This document shows, piece by piece, positions 1 to 9,878 of a stretch of 64,000 nt of DNA. The stretch's first letter is position 1, and every line of letters starts with the position of its first letter. The notes beneath the pieces are model-generated. The model saw only the letters and a program-made list of their open reading frames with translations, searched no databases and was not told the DNA's origin. A program made the position numbers and the translations under genes. The stretch covers positions 1,223,501 to 1,287,500 of the forward strand of contig NZ_CP123385.1 of assembly GCF_040409955.1 (NCBI RefSeq), given 5' to 3'. The DNA is from Salipiger sp. H15 (GTDB lineage Bacteria; Pseudomonadota; Alphaproteobacteria; Rhodobacterales; Rhodobacteraceae).

Positions 1-381
1 GAGGTTGCCGCCGAAGCTGTTGGCCGCGATGTCCGTCGCGTACGGCTTGAGGTCTTTGTGCTATCTGCGCTGCCGATCGGCTTTGCCGGTGCGCTTTACG
101 CGATGATCACCACGCTCGTCTCTCCGGCGATGTTCACTTCCGAGGTAACCTTCTTCGTCTGGATCGCTCTCGCACTGGGCGGTGAACGCACGATCCTCGG
201 GGCCATTGTGGGCACCTTCGCCCTGGTCTTCTTTCAGGAAGTCGTCCGGATCGTTCCCTTTGAGACGGTCCGGGGGGCGCAGCTTGCCGCCTCTCTGGAA
301 GAAGTCGTTACGGGAATTCTTTTCATCCTGGTGCTGCGGCTACGTCCGTGGGACCGCCTGAAGTGGAGGACCGCCGCATGA
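1..381 (+). CDS. livM: Branched-chain amino acid ABC transporter permease, 3' part (LivM type)
   Basis: The frame is open from base 1 and the gene starts upstream of the window; 126 codons remain. The opening residues ([11 protein letters not shown], then a hydrophobic segment with GFAGALYA) match the conserved cytoplasmic loop and following helix of LivM-type permeases, and the remainder is two or three hydrophobic segments and a basic tail. It would form half of the membrane channel of a high-affinity ABC importer. The stop overlaps the livG start by four bases. Family context suggests branched-chain amino acids, but such systems also import amides, urea or aromatic acids, so the true substrate is open. 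Confidence 0.85.
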   Translation, partial: EVAAEAVGRDVRRVRLEVFVLSALPIGFAGALYAMITTLVSPAMFTSEVTFFVWIALALGGERTILGAIVGTFALVFFQEVVRIVPFETVRGAQLAASLEEVVTGILFILVLRLRPWDRLKWRTAA

Positions 382-1154
382 CGGACCAGAACATCCTGTC
401 CCTCAAAGACGTGGTGCGCGATTTCGACGGGCTGCGCGCGGTCGGCGGAAAGGACGGTCTGACCTTCGACGTCTCCGCCGGCAAGATCCTCGGGCTGATC
501 GGCCCGAATGGAGCCGGCAAGTCCACCACCTTCAACCTGATTTCCGGGGTACTCAAACCGACGTCCGGCAGTGTGCGCTTCAACGGCACCGACCTGGCCG
601 GGCTGCGGCCCAGCGACATCGCCTCGCTGGGACTGGCGCGGACCTTCCAGACCCCGCGGGCTTTCACCTCTCTCAGCGTGCTGGACAACGTGCTGGTCGG
701 GCTGGCGCATTCCCGCGAAGGGCTGCTGCCCGGTATCCTGGGCACCTGGCAGCGCCAGGATGCAGAGGAGCGCGAGCAGGCGCTGCATTGGCTGGACCGT
801 CTGGGTCTGGCGGGGCTGCGCGATCAGGACGTCACCAACCTGTCAGGCGGTGAGCTGCGCATGCTGGAAATCGCCAGGCAACTGGCGCGCGGTCCCCGAG
901 CGTTGCTTCTCGATGAACCGACCGCAGGACTCGACTCGACCTTCCAGGAGCGTCTGCTGTCCATCCTTCAGGGTTGTCACGCAGAGGGCATGACCCTTGT
1001 CATCGTCGAGCACAACCTGCCGTTCATCCTCGAGCTGGCGCAGGACATGCTGGTCCTGCAAAACGGCGCCCTTCTGGCGCGCGGCACGCCTGAGGACATC
1101 CGGCGAGATCCCATCGTCATCAAGGCCTATCTGGGAGATGAACATGAAGCTTGA
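378..1154 (+). CDS. livG: ABC transporter ATP-binding protein, LivG type
   Basis: ATPase subunit of the importer. The 258-residue product has Walker [10 protein letters not shown] (about 42-50), signature LSGGE (155-159), Walker B ALLLDEP (175-181) and an H-loop VEHN (210-213). The length and the extra segment between Walker A and the signature are typical of LivG rather than LivF. The ATG at 378 overlaps the permease stop as ATGA, implying translational coupling; a longer reading from a GTG at 348 would run into livM and is unlikely. It is followed immediately by livF with an 11-base overlap. Confidence 0.93.
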   Translation: MTDQNILSLKDVVRDFDGLRAVGGKDGLTFDVSAGKILGLIGPNGAGKSTTFNLISGVLKPTSGSVRFNGTDLAGLRPSDIASLGLARTFQTPRAFTSLSVLDNVLVGLAHSREGLLPGILGTWQRQDAEEREQALHWLDRLGLAGLRDQDVTNLSGGELRMLEIARQLARGPRALLLDEPTAGLDSTFQERLLSILQGCHAEGMTLVIVEHNLPFILELAQDMLVLQNGALLARGTPEDIRRDPIVIKAYLGDEHEA

Positions 1155-1848
1155 CGTCAAGGATCTGGTGGCGGGCTACGGCAAACTGATGGTGCTGCAC
1201 GATGTCGGCTTCTCCGCCGAACCCGGAGAAATCACCTGTGTCCTGGGTCCGAACGGCGCAGGCAAATCCACCCTGATGAAGACCATTGCGGGGCATTTGC
1301 CCGTCAGCGGGGGAACGATCGTCCTCGATGGGCGTCGCGTGGACGGTCAAGGCGCCCTGACACTGGCCCGCGCCGGGATCGGCTACGTCGCACAGGAAGG
1401 CAATACTTTCGCCGAACTCAGCGTGCGCGACAATCTACAGGCTTCAGCCCTGGCCTATGAAGGCACGGGTGCGCGGGTCAACGATGTGCTGTCGCGCTTC
1501 CCGATCCTGAAGGAGCGCGCCCGTCAAGCGGCCTCCACCCTGTCGGGCGGCGAGCGTCAGACTCTGGCCATTGCCAATGCCCTGATCGCTGGACCTCGCC
1601 TGCTGATCCTCGATGAGCCCACGGCAGGGCTGGCGCCCATTTTCGTCGACCGGATCGTGGCCTGGGTCCGCGAGCTGGCAGAGAACGGAATGACCGTGAT
1701 CTGGGTCGTGGAACAGGACCCGAAGAAGGTTCTCCAGGTGTCGAAGACATCCTGGTTCCTCGAATCCGGCCGCGTCCGGGCGACCATGCCGAGCGCACAG
1801 CTGCTCGAACGCGGTGCTTTGCAGGAGCTTCTTCTGCAAACCAGCTGA
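1144..1848 (+). CDS. livF: ABC transporter ATP-binding protein, LivF type
   Basis: Second ATPase of the Liv importer, 234 residues, the usual LivF length. Walker [10 protein letters not shown] (35-43), signature LSGGE (133-137), Walker B LLILDEP (153-159) and the VEQD form of the switch region, where LivF proteins normally have VEQN instead of a histidine. I chose the ATG at 1144 because GGGAG lies about six bases upstream; an in-frame ATG at 1138 is possible but sits almost on that motif. The gene overlaps the end of livG and precedes the binding-protein gene by 65 bases. Confidence 0.92.
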   Translation: MKLDVKDLVAGYGKLMVLHDVGFSAEPGEITCVLGPNGAGKSTLMKTIAGHLPVSGGTIVLDGRRVDGQGALTLARAGIGYVAQEGNTFAELSVRDNLQASALAYEGTGARVNDVLSRFPILKERARQAASTLSGGERQTLAIANALIAGPRLLILDEPTAGLAPIFVDRIVAWVRELAENGMTVIWVVEQDPKKVLQVSKTSWFLESGRVRATMPSAQLLERGALQELLLQTS

Positions 1849-1913
1849 CCAACCAAATAAGCCAGGCACCCCACGTGCCGATAGTCAAAACCGACCCCAA
1901 CATGGAGACAACA

Positions 1914-3113
1914 ATGAAGAAAACCATCACACTTTCCGCAACTCTGGCGCTCTCTGTCAGCGCCGTCGTCGTCCAGGCACAAGAGCCTGTTACCGTCGGC
2001 GTCCTGGTGCCGCTGACCGGAGAGCTGGGCGAATTCGGCTCCATCGTCGCGAATGCGGTCGAGCTCGGCGTGGCCGAGGTCAACGCTGCGGGAGGCACCG
2101 CCTGCGGCCCCCTCCGGACGGTCATCGCCGATACCCAAGGTAGCGCCGAACAGGCAATCCGCGAGGGTAACAAACTGATCGATAGCGAAGGCGCCGTGGC
2201 GATTTTGGGACCGACCTCAGGCAGCATGGTCGCTTTGGCCGATATGGCCGTGCGCCGCAAGACGTTGCTGATGACGCCCTATGCAGGCACGACCACACTG
2301 AACGAGCTGGGCGGCAACTACGTCTATCGCACGGTCTCCTCCGACCTCGGCGATGGCGCGGCCTCCGGCATGTGGATGACTGATCGCGGCTACGAGAGCG
2401 TTGCGATGCTGGTTCAGAACGAAGAATCCACGATCTCTCCGGCGCAAGTTGCGCGCGACCGTCTCGAAGAAGCCGGTGTCGAGATCACCGATTATATCAT
2501 CTACAACCCCGGCCAGCCCTCCTATCAGGCCGAGCTGATTTCGGTGCTGGCCCACAACCCCGACGCGATTTACTTGGCCGGCGGACAGGAATCCGGCGTT
2601 ACCGTCCTGAAAGAAGCCGCCGCGGCGGGCTTCGAGGGCGAATGGCTGCTGACCTCTGACTTGGCCGTGCCCTACACCTTCGAAATGGTTGATCCGCGCA
2701 TCCTGAACGGCAGGGCCTTTGTGGAATTGGCCGAAGCCGACAATAGCCTAGATGAATACAAGGCCTTCGCCGCGCTCACACAGGAAAAGACCGGCGCGGC
2801 GCCGCTGCCGTTCTCTGCCAACACCTATGACATGGTGAACCTGGTCGCCCTGTCGCTTGATCTGGCTGAAACCTGCACTGGCGAAGGAATTAACGCCGTG
2901 CTGCGCAGCGTCACCGAGGGCGGGAAGAAGGTGACCACTTATGCAGAAGGCAAGGCCGCCATCGCGGCGGGCGAGGATATCGACCTTGAAGGCGCCTCCG
3001 GTCCTCTCACGATGGACGACAGTGGCACCCCCGCCGGGTCCTACGCGATCTGGAGGGCCGAGGACGGCGCCTGGGCGCTTGAAAGGTTCTATCCCGCGAC
3101 TGTTTTTGAGTGA
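1914..3113 (+). CDS. ABC transporter substrate-binding protein, LivK/type 1 periplasmic fold
   Basis: Periplasmic binding protein of the Liv system, 399 residues. It starts with a clear Sec signal peptide (MKK, hydrophobic stretch, cleavage near VQA-QE at about 22-23), followed by VTVGVLVPLTGELGEFG, the standard opening of type 1 amino-acid or amide binding proteins, and later GPTSGSMVALAD for the ligand cleft. GGAG lies just before the ATG at 1914; the upstream in-frame ATGs would spoil the signal peptide. It is the last gene of the livMGF cluster here, an order in which the binding protein follows the ATPases. Confidence 0.9.
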   Translation: MKKTITLSATLALSVSAVVVQAQEPVTVGVLVPLTGELGEFGSIVANAVELGVAEVNAAGGTACGPLRTVIADTQGSAEQAIREGNKLIDSEGAVAILGPTSGSMVALADMAVRRKTLLMTPYAGTTTLNELGGNYVYRTVSSDLGDGAASGMWMTDRGYESVAMLVQNEESTISPAQVARDRLEEAGVEITDYIIYNPGQPSYQAELISVLAHNPDAIYLAGGQESGVTVLKEAAAAGFEGEWLLTSDLAVPYTFEMVDPRILNGRAFVELAEADNSLDEYKAFAALTQEKTGAAPLPFSANTYDMVNLVALSLDLAETCTGEGINAVLRSVTEGGKKVTTYAEGKAAIAAGEDIDLEGASGPLTMDDSGTPAGSYAIWRAEDGAWALERFYPATVFE

Positions 3114-3276
3114 TCCAGGGGGGGGGCTCGGCGGATTGTAGGATCCCTGAGTTGAAGCTTTTACGCTGCCGGACTTTGTCTGGCGGCGTTCTGCATTTGA
3201 TCAGGATAGACGGAAAGCTGCCTCTCGAACCAGCTACCCTCCTGTCAAACCTAATCTGTTCCGAGATGTTCTCCTC

Positions 3277-4209
3277 TCAAACCGAGTGCTTCGGCTCTGG
3301 GAACATTTCTCGAAGGGAAGCAAGCAAAGCTACCTTGAATGCGTCAACGGTCCTTCTCTGTGGCTCGCCCTCGCGCTCGATGCAGGTTAACTCGATCTCG
3401 GGGATGCCGATGATAGGCCGGGAAACAATATCATCATTCCTGAGCGCTCTGAACACGATCTCATCCGTGATTGCCACGCAGTCAAGAGATCGCGCCAATC
3501 CTATGGCGAAGGACGGTGTGAAAGAGGTCATCAAGCGCATCGGTCGGAGTCCCGCCTGCTCGAACGTTGCCAAGACCATGCCACCTATCGGGGCGGCAGG
3601 GCTGGGCAGAACGCAGGGATGGCGGGCAAAATCTGCGAGAGTGATCTCGGTCTTGCCTGCGAGCAGATGCGTGTGTGGCATGGCCGCGACGAGCTTGTTG
3701 CGGTGCATTGGTGTGACACGCAGACCAGGAAGCGGCTCAATGCTACCGGCAATGCCGATGTCGATTTCGCCAGCACGGATGGCGCGGATCTGGTCTACGG
3801 CTCGTCCCGAGTCGAGAGTTGCCTCGGTCCTTGGAACCTGCTTCTGCCATAGGGCCAGAGCTTGCGGTATCAGTTCGAAGCATGTTGAGGCCGCAGCCAT
3901 GATCCTGAGAGGTTCGCCTTCGCCGGCACGGATCATGTCGATGCTCTGCTGTACGTAGGTGAGGCGTTCCGAAAGGCCGGAGGTCTCCGCATAGAGGCGG
4001 TTGGCCTCCCAGGTCGGCTCGATGCGGCCAGGCAACCGGGAGAACAGCGAGAAACCAACTTCGTCCTCCAATATGGCGAGGTGTCGGCTGACAGTCGGCT
4101 GTGCCATCCGGAGGCGCTTGGCAGCAGCATTTATCGAACTTGTCTCGAAAATCGTTCGAAAAATCTGAAGTCGATGGACGTTCAGACTGGGGTGCTTGTT
4201 CTGCCGCAT
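3277..4209 (-). CDS. LysR family transcriptional regulator
   Basis: 310 residues with an N-terminal winged helix-turn-helix (INAAAKRLRMAQPTVSRHLA, about 25-44) and a C-terminal effector domain of the periplasmic-binding-protein fold. It is transcribed away from the TRAP operon, so it is the likely regulator of dctMPQ and the hydrolase genes, binding in the 190-base divergent region where a 15-base palindrome is visible. It is only distantly similar to the three LysR proteins further right, which form their own group. The ligand is unknown and is presumably the substrate imported by the TRAP system. Confidence 0.9.
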   Translation of the reverse strand: MRQNKHPSLNVHRLQIFRTIFETSSINAAAKRLRMAQPTVSRHLAILEDEVGFSLFSRLPGRIEPTWEANRLYAETSGLSERLTYVQQSIDMIRAGEGEPLRIMAAASTCFELIPQALALWQKQVPRTEATLDSGRAVDQIRAIRAGEIDIGIAGSIEPLPGLRVTPMHRNKLVAAMPHTHLLAGKTEITLADFARHPCVLPSPAAPIGGMVLATFEQAGLRPMRLMTSFTPSFAIGLARSLDCVAITDEIVFRALRNDDIVSRPIIGIPEIELTCIEREGEPQRRTVDAFKVALLASLREMFPEPKHSV

Positions 4210-4315
4210 TGTCGAAACCTCAGATTTTCGGTGAAATTTTAGTCAATGACTCTGTGCGGTGAACCACAAGAGTTTCCCTGCATCATCAGATTCCAGAGGT
4301 TTTGCAAGAAGCATC

Positions 4316-4330
4316 ATAGCTAATAGCTAT
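4316..4330. promoter_or_regulatory. Palindrome in the LysR/TRAP divergent region
   Basis: ATAGCT-AAT-AGCTAT, an exact inverted repeat in an AT-rich part of the 4210-4400 interval, 70 bases ahead of dctM. Its size and place fit a LysR-type operator for the regulator at 3277-4209. This is inference from position and symmetry only. Confidence 0.4.
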
Positions 4331-4400
4331 ATCTCTTGGCAAATTTTTGCATTGCGACATATCCCGCGGGAGGGCTTTCAGAAGAGCAAAGGAGACGCTC

Positions 4401-5684
4401 ATGCCCGCTTTGCCCTTCATATTCCTGCTTCTGACCGTCATCTCAGGAGGCGGGATCGCCTACTTTGTCGGTGGGGCAGCCGTCCTGGCCTTCATCACAG
4501 AGGATCAAGCTCGCTTCCTTGCAGCACTGCCGCAGCGTGTCATGGGACAACTGAATGTCTTCGCCTTTCTGGCGATGCCACTCTTCATTCTGACCGGGGA
4601 ATTGATGAACCGGGGCGGCGTGACAGAGGCCCTTATCAAGTTCTCCATGTCGATCATGGGGCGCTTCAAGGGGGGGCTGGGGCACGTCAACATCCTGACA
4701 TCAGTCTTCTTCGCCGGCGTGTCCGGTTCCGCGACGGCCGATGCCGCCGCCCTTGGCAACACGCTGGTCCCTGCGATGGAGAAAGAGGGATACAGCCGCA
4801 ACTATGCCGCCGCGATCACGGCCGCGTCGTCGATCATCGGTCCGATCATCCCGCCCTCTGTCATCCTGATCTTCTACGGGGCGCTGATGAACACGTCGGT
4901 CGTCGCGCTGTTTGCGGGGGGCATCGTGCCGGGCTTGCTGCTGGCCGCTGTCCTGATGGTGATCAACGCCGTCATCGCCCACCGAGAGGGGCATCCCGGC
5001 GGCAGAGGGGCGGAGGTGCCGGCATTTTTCCCCGCCCTGCTTCAGGCCCTTCCGGCGCTTTCGCTCCCCGTCATCATCATGTCGGGCATCCTCATGGGGT
5101 TCATGACGCCTGCCGAAGCGGCCGGTGTCGCCGCCGTCGCAGCACTTCTGGTCGGACGCTTCTATGGAAGGCTTGGGCTTCGCGATGTGATCATCTCATT
5201 ACAGCGGACGGTCGTCCTGACGGGCGCGGTTTTCATCATCCTCGTTGCGATCGCGACCTTCGGTTATCTCATGTCGATCGAACGCATTCCCCAGGCCTTG
5301 GTCGCTTGGGTGGAAGCCATGAACCTAGGCAAGATGGAGTATCTCCTTCTGCTCAACGTCATCTTCCTGATTGCGGGCATGCTCATGGACGTGAAGGCAG
5401 CGCTGGCGCTTCTCGGCCCTCTGCTGATCCCGCCCGCGATTATCCTCGGCGTTGATCCGACCCATATGGGGATCCTCATCGGCTTCAACCTGACCGTTGG
5501 GCTGCTTACCCCCCCGCTTGGAGGTGTGCTGCTGATCCTCGCGACGGTCCTGAAGATGAACTACTGGCGCCTCGTGCGAGCCGTTCTGCCCTTCCTTCTG
5601 GCAGAACTGGTCCTGCTGGCGGCCCTCATCCTTGTCCCCGATCTGACGCTGGCCCTGCCGCGCTACCTCGGCCTCGTCAACTGA
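4401..5684 (+). CDS. dctM: TRAP transporter large permease (DctM family)
   Basis: 427-residue polytopic membrane protein, the usual DctM length, with roughly a dozen hydrophobic segments and the family landmarks RFKGGLGHVNILTSVFFAG, SGSATADAAALG and GPIIPPS. It forms the Na+-coupled transport channel with the small subunit. AAAGGAG precedes the ATG at 4401 by a normal distance. It comes first in the operon (M-P-Q), whereas most TRAP operons run P-Q-M or Q-M-P. Confidence 0.92.
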   Translation: MPALPFIFLLLTVISGGGIAYFVGGAAVLAFITEDQARFLAALPQRVMGQLNVFAFLAMPLFILTGELMNRGGVTEALIKFSMSIMGRFKGGLGHVNILTSVFFAGVSGSATADAAALGNTLVPAMEKEGYSRNYAAAITAASSIIGPIIPPSVILIFYGALMNTSVVALFAGGIVPGLLLAAVLMVINAVIAHREGHPGGRGAEVPAFFPALLQALPALSLPVIIMSGILMGFMTPAEAAGVAAVAALLVGRFYGRLGLRDVIISLQRTVVLTGAVFIILVAIATFGYLMSIERIPQALVAWVEAMNLGKMEYLLLLNVIFLIAGMLMDVKAALALLGPLLIPPAIILGVDPTHMGILIGFNLTVGLLTPPLGGVLLILATVLKMNYWRLVRAVLPFLLAELVLLAALILVPDLTLALPRYLGLVN

Positions 5685-5722
5685 AACGACAGACCACCGC
5701 TCCCAACAGGAAAGAAAAAACC

Positions 5723-6697
5723 ATGAAATTCAAGATGCTGCTGGCATCCGCCGCCACGCTCACCGCACTCGCTGCTCCGGCATTCGCGCTTGGCCCGATC
5801 AATCTCGCATTCGCAGGTCCGGAGGATGCCCGGGTGGACGGTGAATACGTCTTTGCCGAAGCCTTCCGCGATAGTCTTGCCGCGCATGATGTCGAGGTCA
5901 TCATCAATCCCAACGATACGATGGGCAACGAAGATGAGCGCCTCGACCAAGTCTCGACGGGGCTGGTCGAAGTGAACCTTGGCAGCCCTGCCGCCTTGTT
6001 CAAGATGTCGCCGATCGCGCCGGCGCTCTACCTGCCCTTCATGTTCGAGAGCGAGCAGCAGATGGACGAGATCGTCGCGGAAAGCGGCCTGCTCAATGAG
6101 GTCAACGCGCAGACCGCGAACTACGGCGTGATGATCCCGGGCTTCAACATGCGCGGAGGTCTGGTGGGGATCTTCACGACCGACATCCCCGTCACCAAGA
6201 TGTCCGATCTGGACGGCGTCCGCCTGAGGGCCCAGAACGGCGAGCAGATCAAGTTCTTCGAAAGCTGGGGCGCGCGCGGCACGGTGGTAAGCTTTGCCGA
6301 GGTGCCGAACGCGTTGCAGACCGGCGTGGCGCAGGGCTACTTCAACCCGCCGTCCTCGGCGATCAAGGCGCGTCACACGGATATCCTCAAGAATTACGCG
6401 CCGCTCGACGCAATGCCCGTGGCGCGCGTGATCATGGTCTCTCAGGACTGGTACGACAGCCTGTCCGCAGAAGAGCAGGGATGGGTCAACGCCGCGCTCG
6501 ACGACGGCATCGCAGCCAACCGCGAATGGTCGGCGGGCTATGGTGCCGAAATGATCAACCAACTGGGCGATATGGGCGTCACCGTTACGACCCTCGAACC
6601 CGGCGAGCGCGAGAAGTTCGCAACGGCGACCAAGGCTGTCTGGGCCGAAACCGCCGATCCGGCCGTGATCGAAGAACTGCAGAGCTTCCTGAAGTGA
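5723..6697 (+). CDS. dctP: TRAP transporter substrate-binding protein (DctP family)
   Basis: 324 residues with a Sec signal peptide ending near AFA at 22. The body shows DctP landmarks: a segment with LYLPFMFES, then MSDLDGVRLRAQ, the region that carries the carboxylate-binding arginine, and a helix-rich C-terminus. It delivers a periplasmic organic acid to the DctMQ pair. The gene lies 38 bases after dctM. The neighbouring amidohydrolase and MmgE/PrpD genes suggest the ligand is an N-acyl or amide-linked acid, or a branched acid, but the sequence alone does not decide this. Confidence 0.9.
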   Translation: MKFKMLLASAATLTALAAPAFALGPINLAFAGPEDARVDGEYVFAEAFRDSLAAHDVEVIINPNDTMGNEDERLDQVSTGLVEVNLGSPAALFKMSPIAPALYLPFMFESEQQMDEIVAESGLLNEVNAQTANYGVMIPGFNMRGGLVGIFTTDIPVTKMSDLDGVRLRAQNGEQIKFFESWGARGTVVSFAEVPNALQTGVAQGYFNPPSSAIKARHTDILKNYAPLDAMPVARVIMVSQDWYDSLSAEEQGWVNAALDDGIAANREWSAGYGAEMINQLGDMGVTVTTLEPGEREKFATATKAVWAETADPAVIEELQSFLK

Positions 6698-6779
6698 TCA
6701 CATCGGAGCGTGCGCAGCGGCGCACGCTCCGACCCCAAGCCCATCCCTCAACTACGCAGTCCCATCGAAAGGATCCGAT

Positions 6780-7334
6780 TTGCTGATGAATGTTTCCCGA
6801 CGCCTGAACACCTTCAGCCGTGGGCTCAACCGCCTGGTCCTGGCGTGCGGCTGTCTGTTCCTGGTGGCCATGGTCGCCCTCATCTGTCTTCAGGTGATCG
6901 CGCGCTACGGCTTTGCCTCGCCCCCGGCCTGGACCGAAGAACTGGCACGTTATGCCATGGTCTGGGTCGGACTTCTTGGGGCCAGCGCGTCGTATTACGA
7001 GCGTTTCGATCCCGCATTGGTCAAGATCCCGGCCCGGGCACCGCGCTGGCTGAAGCTGGCGACCGCCACGGTTCGCGCCCTGGCCCTGCTGCTCTTTCTC
7101 GTTCCAATCCTCTGGTACTGCTTTTTCGGGCCCGGGACGAATTTCACGCGCGGCTTCCTTAGCCGCAACATGACGATGATGGCGGAAACGGTGTCAATGC
7201 CGATGATCTGGATCGCCGCCGCGGTGCCGGTCTTCATCGTCCTGACGTTCCTGCACGGCATCGCCCGTACCTTCAGCACGGTTACCGGTGCCGAAGACGC
7301 AGACCCTACAACGCATGCAAAGGCCCCCCAATGA
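6780..7334 (+). CDS. dctQ: TRAP transporter small permease (DctQ family)
   Basis: About 184 residues with four hydrophobic segments and the DctQ motif of an aromatic-rich loop plus WTEELARYAMVWVGLLGAS, which is highly typical. AAAGGA is six bases before a TTG at 6780 and twelve before an ATG at 6786, so the TTG is marginally better placed; the two starts differ by two residues. The C-terminus overlaps the amidohydrolase start by four bases (ATGA), showing that the transporter and the enzyme are co-translated. Confidence 0.9.
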   Translation: MLMNVSRRLNTFSRGLNRLVLACGCLFLVAMVALICLQVIARYGFASPPAWTEELARYAMVWVGLLGASASYYERFDPALVKIPARAPRWLKLATATVRALALLLFLVPILWYCFFGPGTNFTRGFLSRNMTMMAETVSMPMIWIAAAVPVFIVLTFLHGIARTFSTVTGAEDADPTTHAKAPQ

Positions 7335-8524
7335 AGATTTCCGATGCCGCTACAATTGCTTCGGACCACGAATTCGTCGCGCGCCTGACCGCAATCCGGC
7401 ATGATATCCACCGTCACCCCGAAACCGCATTCGAGGAAGTCCGCACTTCGGATCTGGTCGCAGCCTTTCTTAAAGAGCGTGGCATAGAGGTGCATCGCGG
7501 CCTTGCGCGCACCGGTGTTGTGGGTGTCCTGAAGGGACGCCGGCCGGGGAACCGGCGCATTGCGTTGCGCGCCGACATGGACGCGCTTCACATCGACGAG
7601 AAAACCGGCAAGCCGCATGCCTCGACTGTTCCCGGAAAGATGCACGCCTGTGGCCATGACGGTCATACGGCGATGATGCTTGGCGCCGCCGAAAAGCTTG
7701 CAGCGGATCCCGATTTTGCGGGCACTGTCCAGTTCATCTTCCAGCCTGCGGAAGAGGGCCTGGGGGGGGCGCGGGTCATGATCGAAGAGGGGCTCTTTGA
7801 TCTGCACCCCGCAGATGCGGTCTACGGTCTGCACAACATGCCGGGGAAACCCCTGGGCGATTTCAACACCCGCTCCGGCGCCATGATGTCGGCCGGCGAT
7901 ACCTGGGAGTTGACGTTGCGCGGGACCGGCGGGCATGGCGCTATGCCCCACTTCGGGACCGACCCGACCATGGCGCTGGCGACCTTCCTTTCCGGCCTCT
8001 CAACGATTGTCGCGCGCAATGTCGAAAGCTTTGACAGTGCCGTCATCTCGGTCGGGCATATCAGCGCCGGTGATGCCAACAGCCCCAATATCATTCCCGC
8101 AGAGGTCCGACTGCGTGGAACCGCCCGCACCTTCCAGCCAGCGACCCGCGATCTGGTCGAGCGACGGCTGGCGGAAATGGCACATGCGGCCGCAGAGATG
8201 CATGGCTGCACCGCCGAACCGAACTTCATCCGCCGTTATCCGCCGGTCGTGAACTGGCCTGCGGAAACGGCTCGAGCAATCGAAGCCGCGCGGGCGACGG
8301 TGGCGCCGGACAAGGTCAACGGAGACGCTGAGCGGGTCGGGGCCAGCGAAGATTTCGCCTTCATGCTGGAGAAGGTTCCTGGTTGCTTCTCGACCGTCGG
8401 CAACGGCACCGACAGCGCCCTGGTGCATACGCCCCTGTATGATTTCAACGACGCCGTAATCCCCTACGGGGTGGCCTATTGGCTGAACGTCGTGCAGCAG
8501 GAGCTTGATCATGACGCTGAGTGA
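7331..8524 (+). CDS. M20D family amidohydrolase (hippurate hydrolase/N-acyl-amino-acid type)
   Basis: 397-residue cytosolic metal-dependent amidase or carboxypeptidase. Metal-ligand motifs of the M20D family are all present: HRHPE (27-31), MHACGHDGH (104-112, including the metal-binding Cys-x-His), FQPAEEG (138-144) and a late His in ALVHTPLYDFND. A dimerisation domain lies between. It would split an amide, for example an N-acylated or indole- or benzoyl-conjugated amino acid, after TRAP uptake. Its start overlaps dctQ by four bases and its end overlaps the MmgE/PrpD gene by fourteen. Confidence 0.88.
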   Translation: MKISDAATIASDHEFVARLTAIRHDIHRHPETAFEEVRTSDLVAAFLKERGIEVHRGLARTGVVGVLKGRRPGNRRIALRADMDALHIDEKTGKPHASTVPGKMHACGHDGHTAMMLGAAEKLAADPDFAGTVQFIFQPAEEGLGGARVMIEEGLFDLHPADAVYGLHNMPGKPLGDFNTRSGAMMSAGDTWELTLRGTGGHGAMPHFGTDPTMALATFLSGLSTIVARNVESFDSAVISVGHISAGDANSPNIIPAEVRLRGTARTFQPATRDLVERRLAEMAHAAAEMHGCTAEPNFIRRYPPVVNWPAETARAIEAARATVAPDKVNGDAERVGASEDFAFMLEKVPGCFSTVGNGTDSALVHTPLYDFNDAVIPYGVAYWLNVVQQELDHDAE

Positions 8525-9878
8525 GTTCTCGTCGGTGACACTGGCAAAATGGGCTGCCACAGCCGATGCCTCGGCTCAGGCCTTGATCGAAAGCGCTGGC
8601 GCAGCGTTTGCCGATACGTTGGCCTGTATGCTCGGCGGCCGAAACGACAGTGCGACGCAGGCCGTCCTGCAGGCTGCGCGTGCGACCCATGGGGCAGGAG
8701 AGGCAGCCGTTTGGGGAACCGGACAGACCCTGTCGCCTGCGGGGGCCGCCCTGGTTGAAGCAACTGCCGCCCACGCGCTCGATTTCGATGACAACTTTGC
8801 ACCGGCGATCTCTCATGCCAGCGCGGTTTTGGTGCCAGCCCTGCTTGCGATGGCAGCTGGACGCTCCGCCATTTCCGGTGTCGATCTGATGCAGGCCTAT
8901 TGCATCGGACTTGAGGTGCAGGCCCGTATCGGCGCGGTGATGCAGCCCGAGCACTACGGTGCGGGTTGGCACTCTACGTCGACCGTGGGGGCAATCGGTG
9001 CGGCAGCGGCCTGCGCCCGACTGATCGGGGCCGATGGCGATGCCATGGCTCGAGCAATGAGCCTGGCCTATTCCCAATCCTCGGGGTCCAAGCTGCAGTT
9101 CGGCAGCGAAGCGAAGCCGACCCATGCGGGGCTTGCCGCCCGCGCCGCCGTGACGGCGGCCGCTTTGGCCGAGGCGGGGCTGGGGGCGAAGCCGGAGTTT
9201 GTGGCCGGCCCCTGGGGCATGGCCGATCTCTTTGCGGGGACCGAGCGCGCCATGGTTTTGGACGACCTGGGAACAAGCTGGGCACTGCTGACCGACGGCT
9301 TGATGGTCAAGCGCTTCCCTTGCTGTGCCGCGTCGCACCGCGCCCTTGACGGGGTGGAGTTCCTGATGACCGAGCATGACTTCAAGCTCGTGGATGTAGA
9401 GAGGGTGGAGGTGGAGATGCCGGATCTCCTGGCCCGCAACCTGCGCTACGATGCTCCGGAAACCGCGGCCGAGGCGCGGTTCAGCCTGTCCTATCCCGTC
9501 CTGCGACTGCTGAGCGGCGAAGGGCTGTCGCTTTTCCATTTCACGCAGGAGGCCGTCTCTGCGATCGAGGACCGGACTGCCCTGGCGCGGATCATCCGAA
9601 AACCCGTGGACCCAGGCCCAAAAGGTATGCACCGCCCTTACGGCATAAAGATCACGCTACGCGATGGCGATGTCCTGTTCCACGAACAGACGTCCTTGGT
9701 CGGCACGATCGGACAGCCCCTGTCACAAGCGCAGATGGACACGAAAATCGCCGATTGTCTTGCCTGGGCCGGATTGAAGGGGTGGGAAGGTCGCTTTGAT
9801 GCTGCACTCGGCGCCTTGCCTGAAACCCCAGACGTGCTTGCCTGCCTCGCACCCCTTGCCGAAGGGGGGCAGGCGTGA
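8511..9878 (+). CDS. MmgE/PrpD family protein
   Basis: 455 residues of the MmgE/PrpD fold (2-methylcitrate dehydratase, cis-aconitate decarboxylase and iminodisuccinate epimerase relatives). Recognisable parts are the HALDFDD segment near 85-91, GAIGAAAACARL and the CCAASHRALDG stretch in the second domain. The founding members dehydrate or decarboxylate tricarboxylic acids, but many relatives beside M20D amidohydrolases have unknown reactions. AGGAG is seven bases before the ATG at 8511. It sits inside the amidohydrolase operon, so it probably acts on the product of that enzyme or on the same imported substrate. Confidence 0.85.
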   Translation: MTLSEFSSVTLAKWAATADASAQALIESAGAAFADTLACMLGGRNDSATQAVLQAARATHGAGEAAVWGTGQTLSPAGAALVEATAAHALDFDDNFAPAISHASAVLVPALLAMAAGRSAISGVDLMQAYCIGLEVQARIGAVMQPEHYGAGWHSTSTVGAIGAAAACARLIGADGDAMARAMSLAYSQSSGSKLQFGSEAKPTHAGLAARAAVTAAALAEAGLGAKPEFVAGPWGMADLFAGTERAMVLDDLGTSWALLTDGLMVKRFPCCAASHRALDGVEFLMTEHDFKLVDVERVEVEMPDLLARNLRYDAPETAAEARFSLSYPVLRLLSGEGLSLFHFTQEAVSAIEDRTALARIIRKPVDPGPKGMHRPYGIKITLRDGDVLFHEQTSLVGTIGQPLSQAQMDTKIADCLAWAGLKGWEGRFDAALGALPETPDVLACLAPLAEGGQA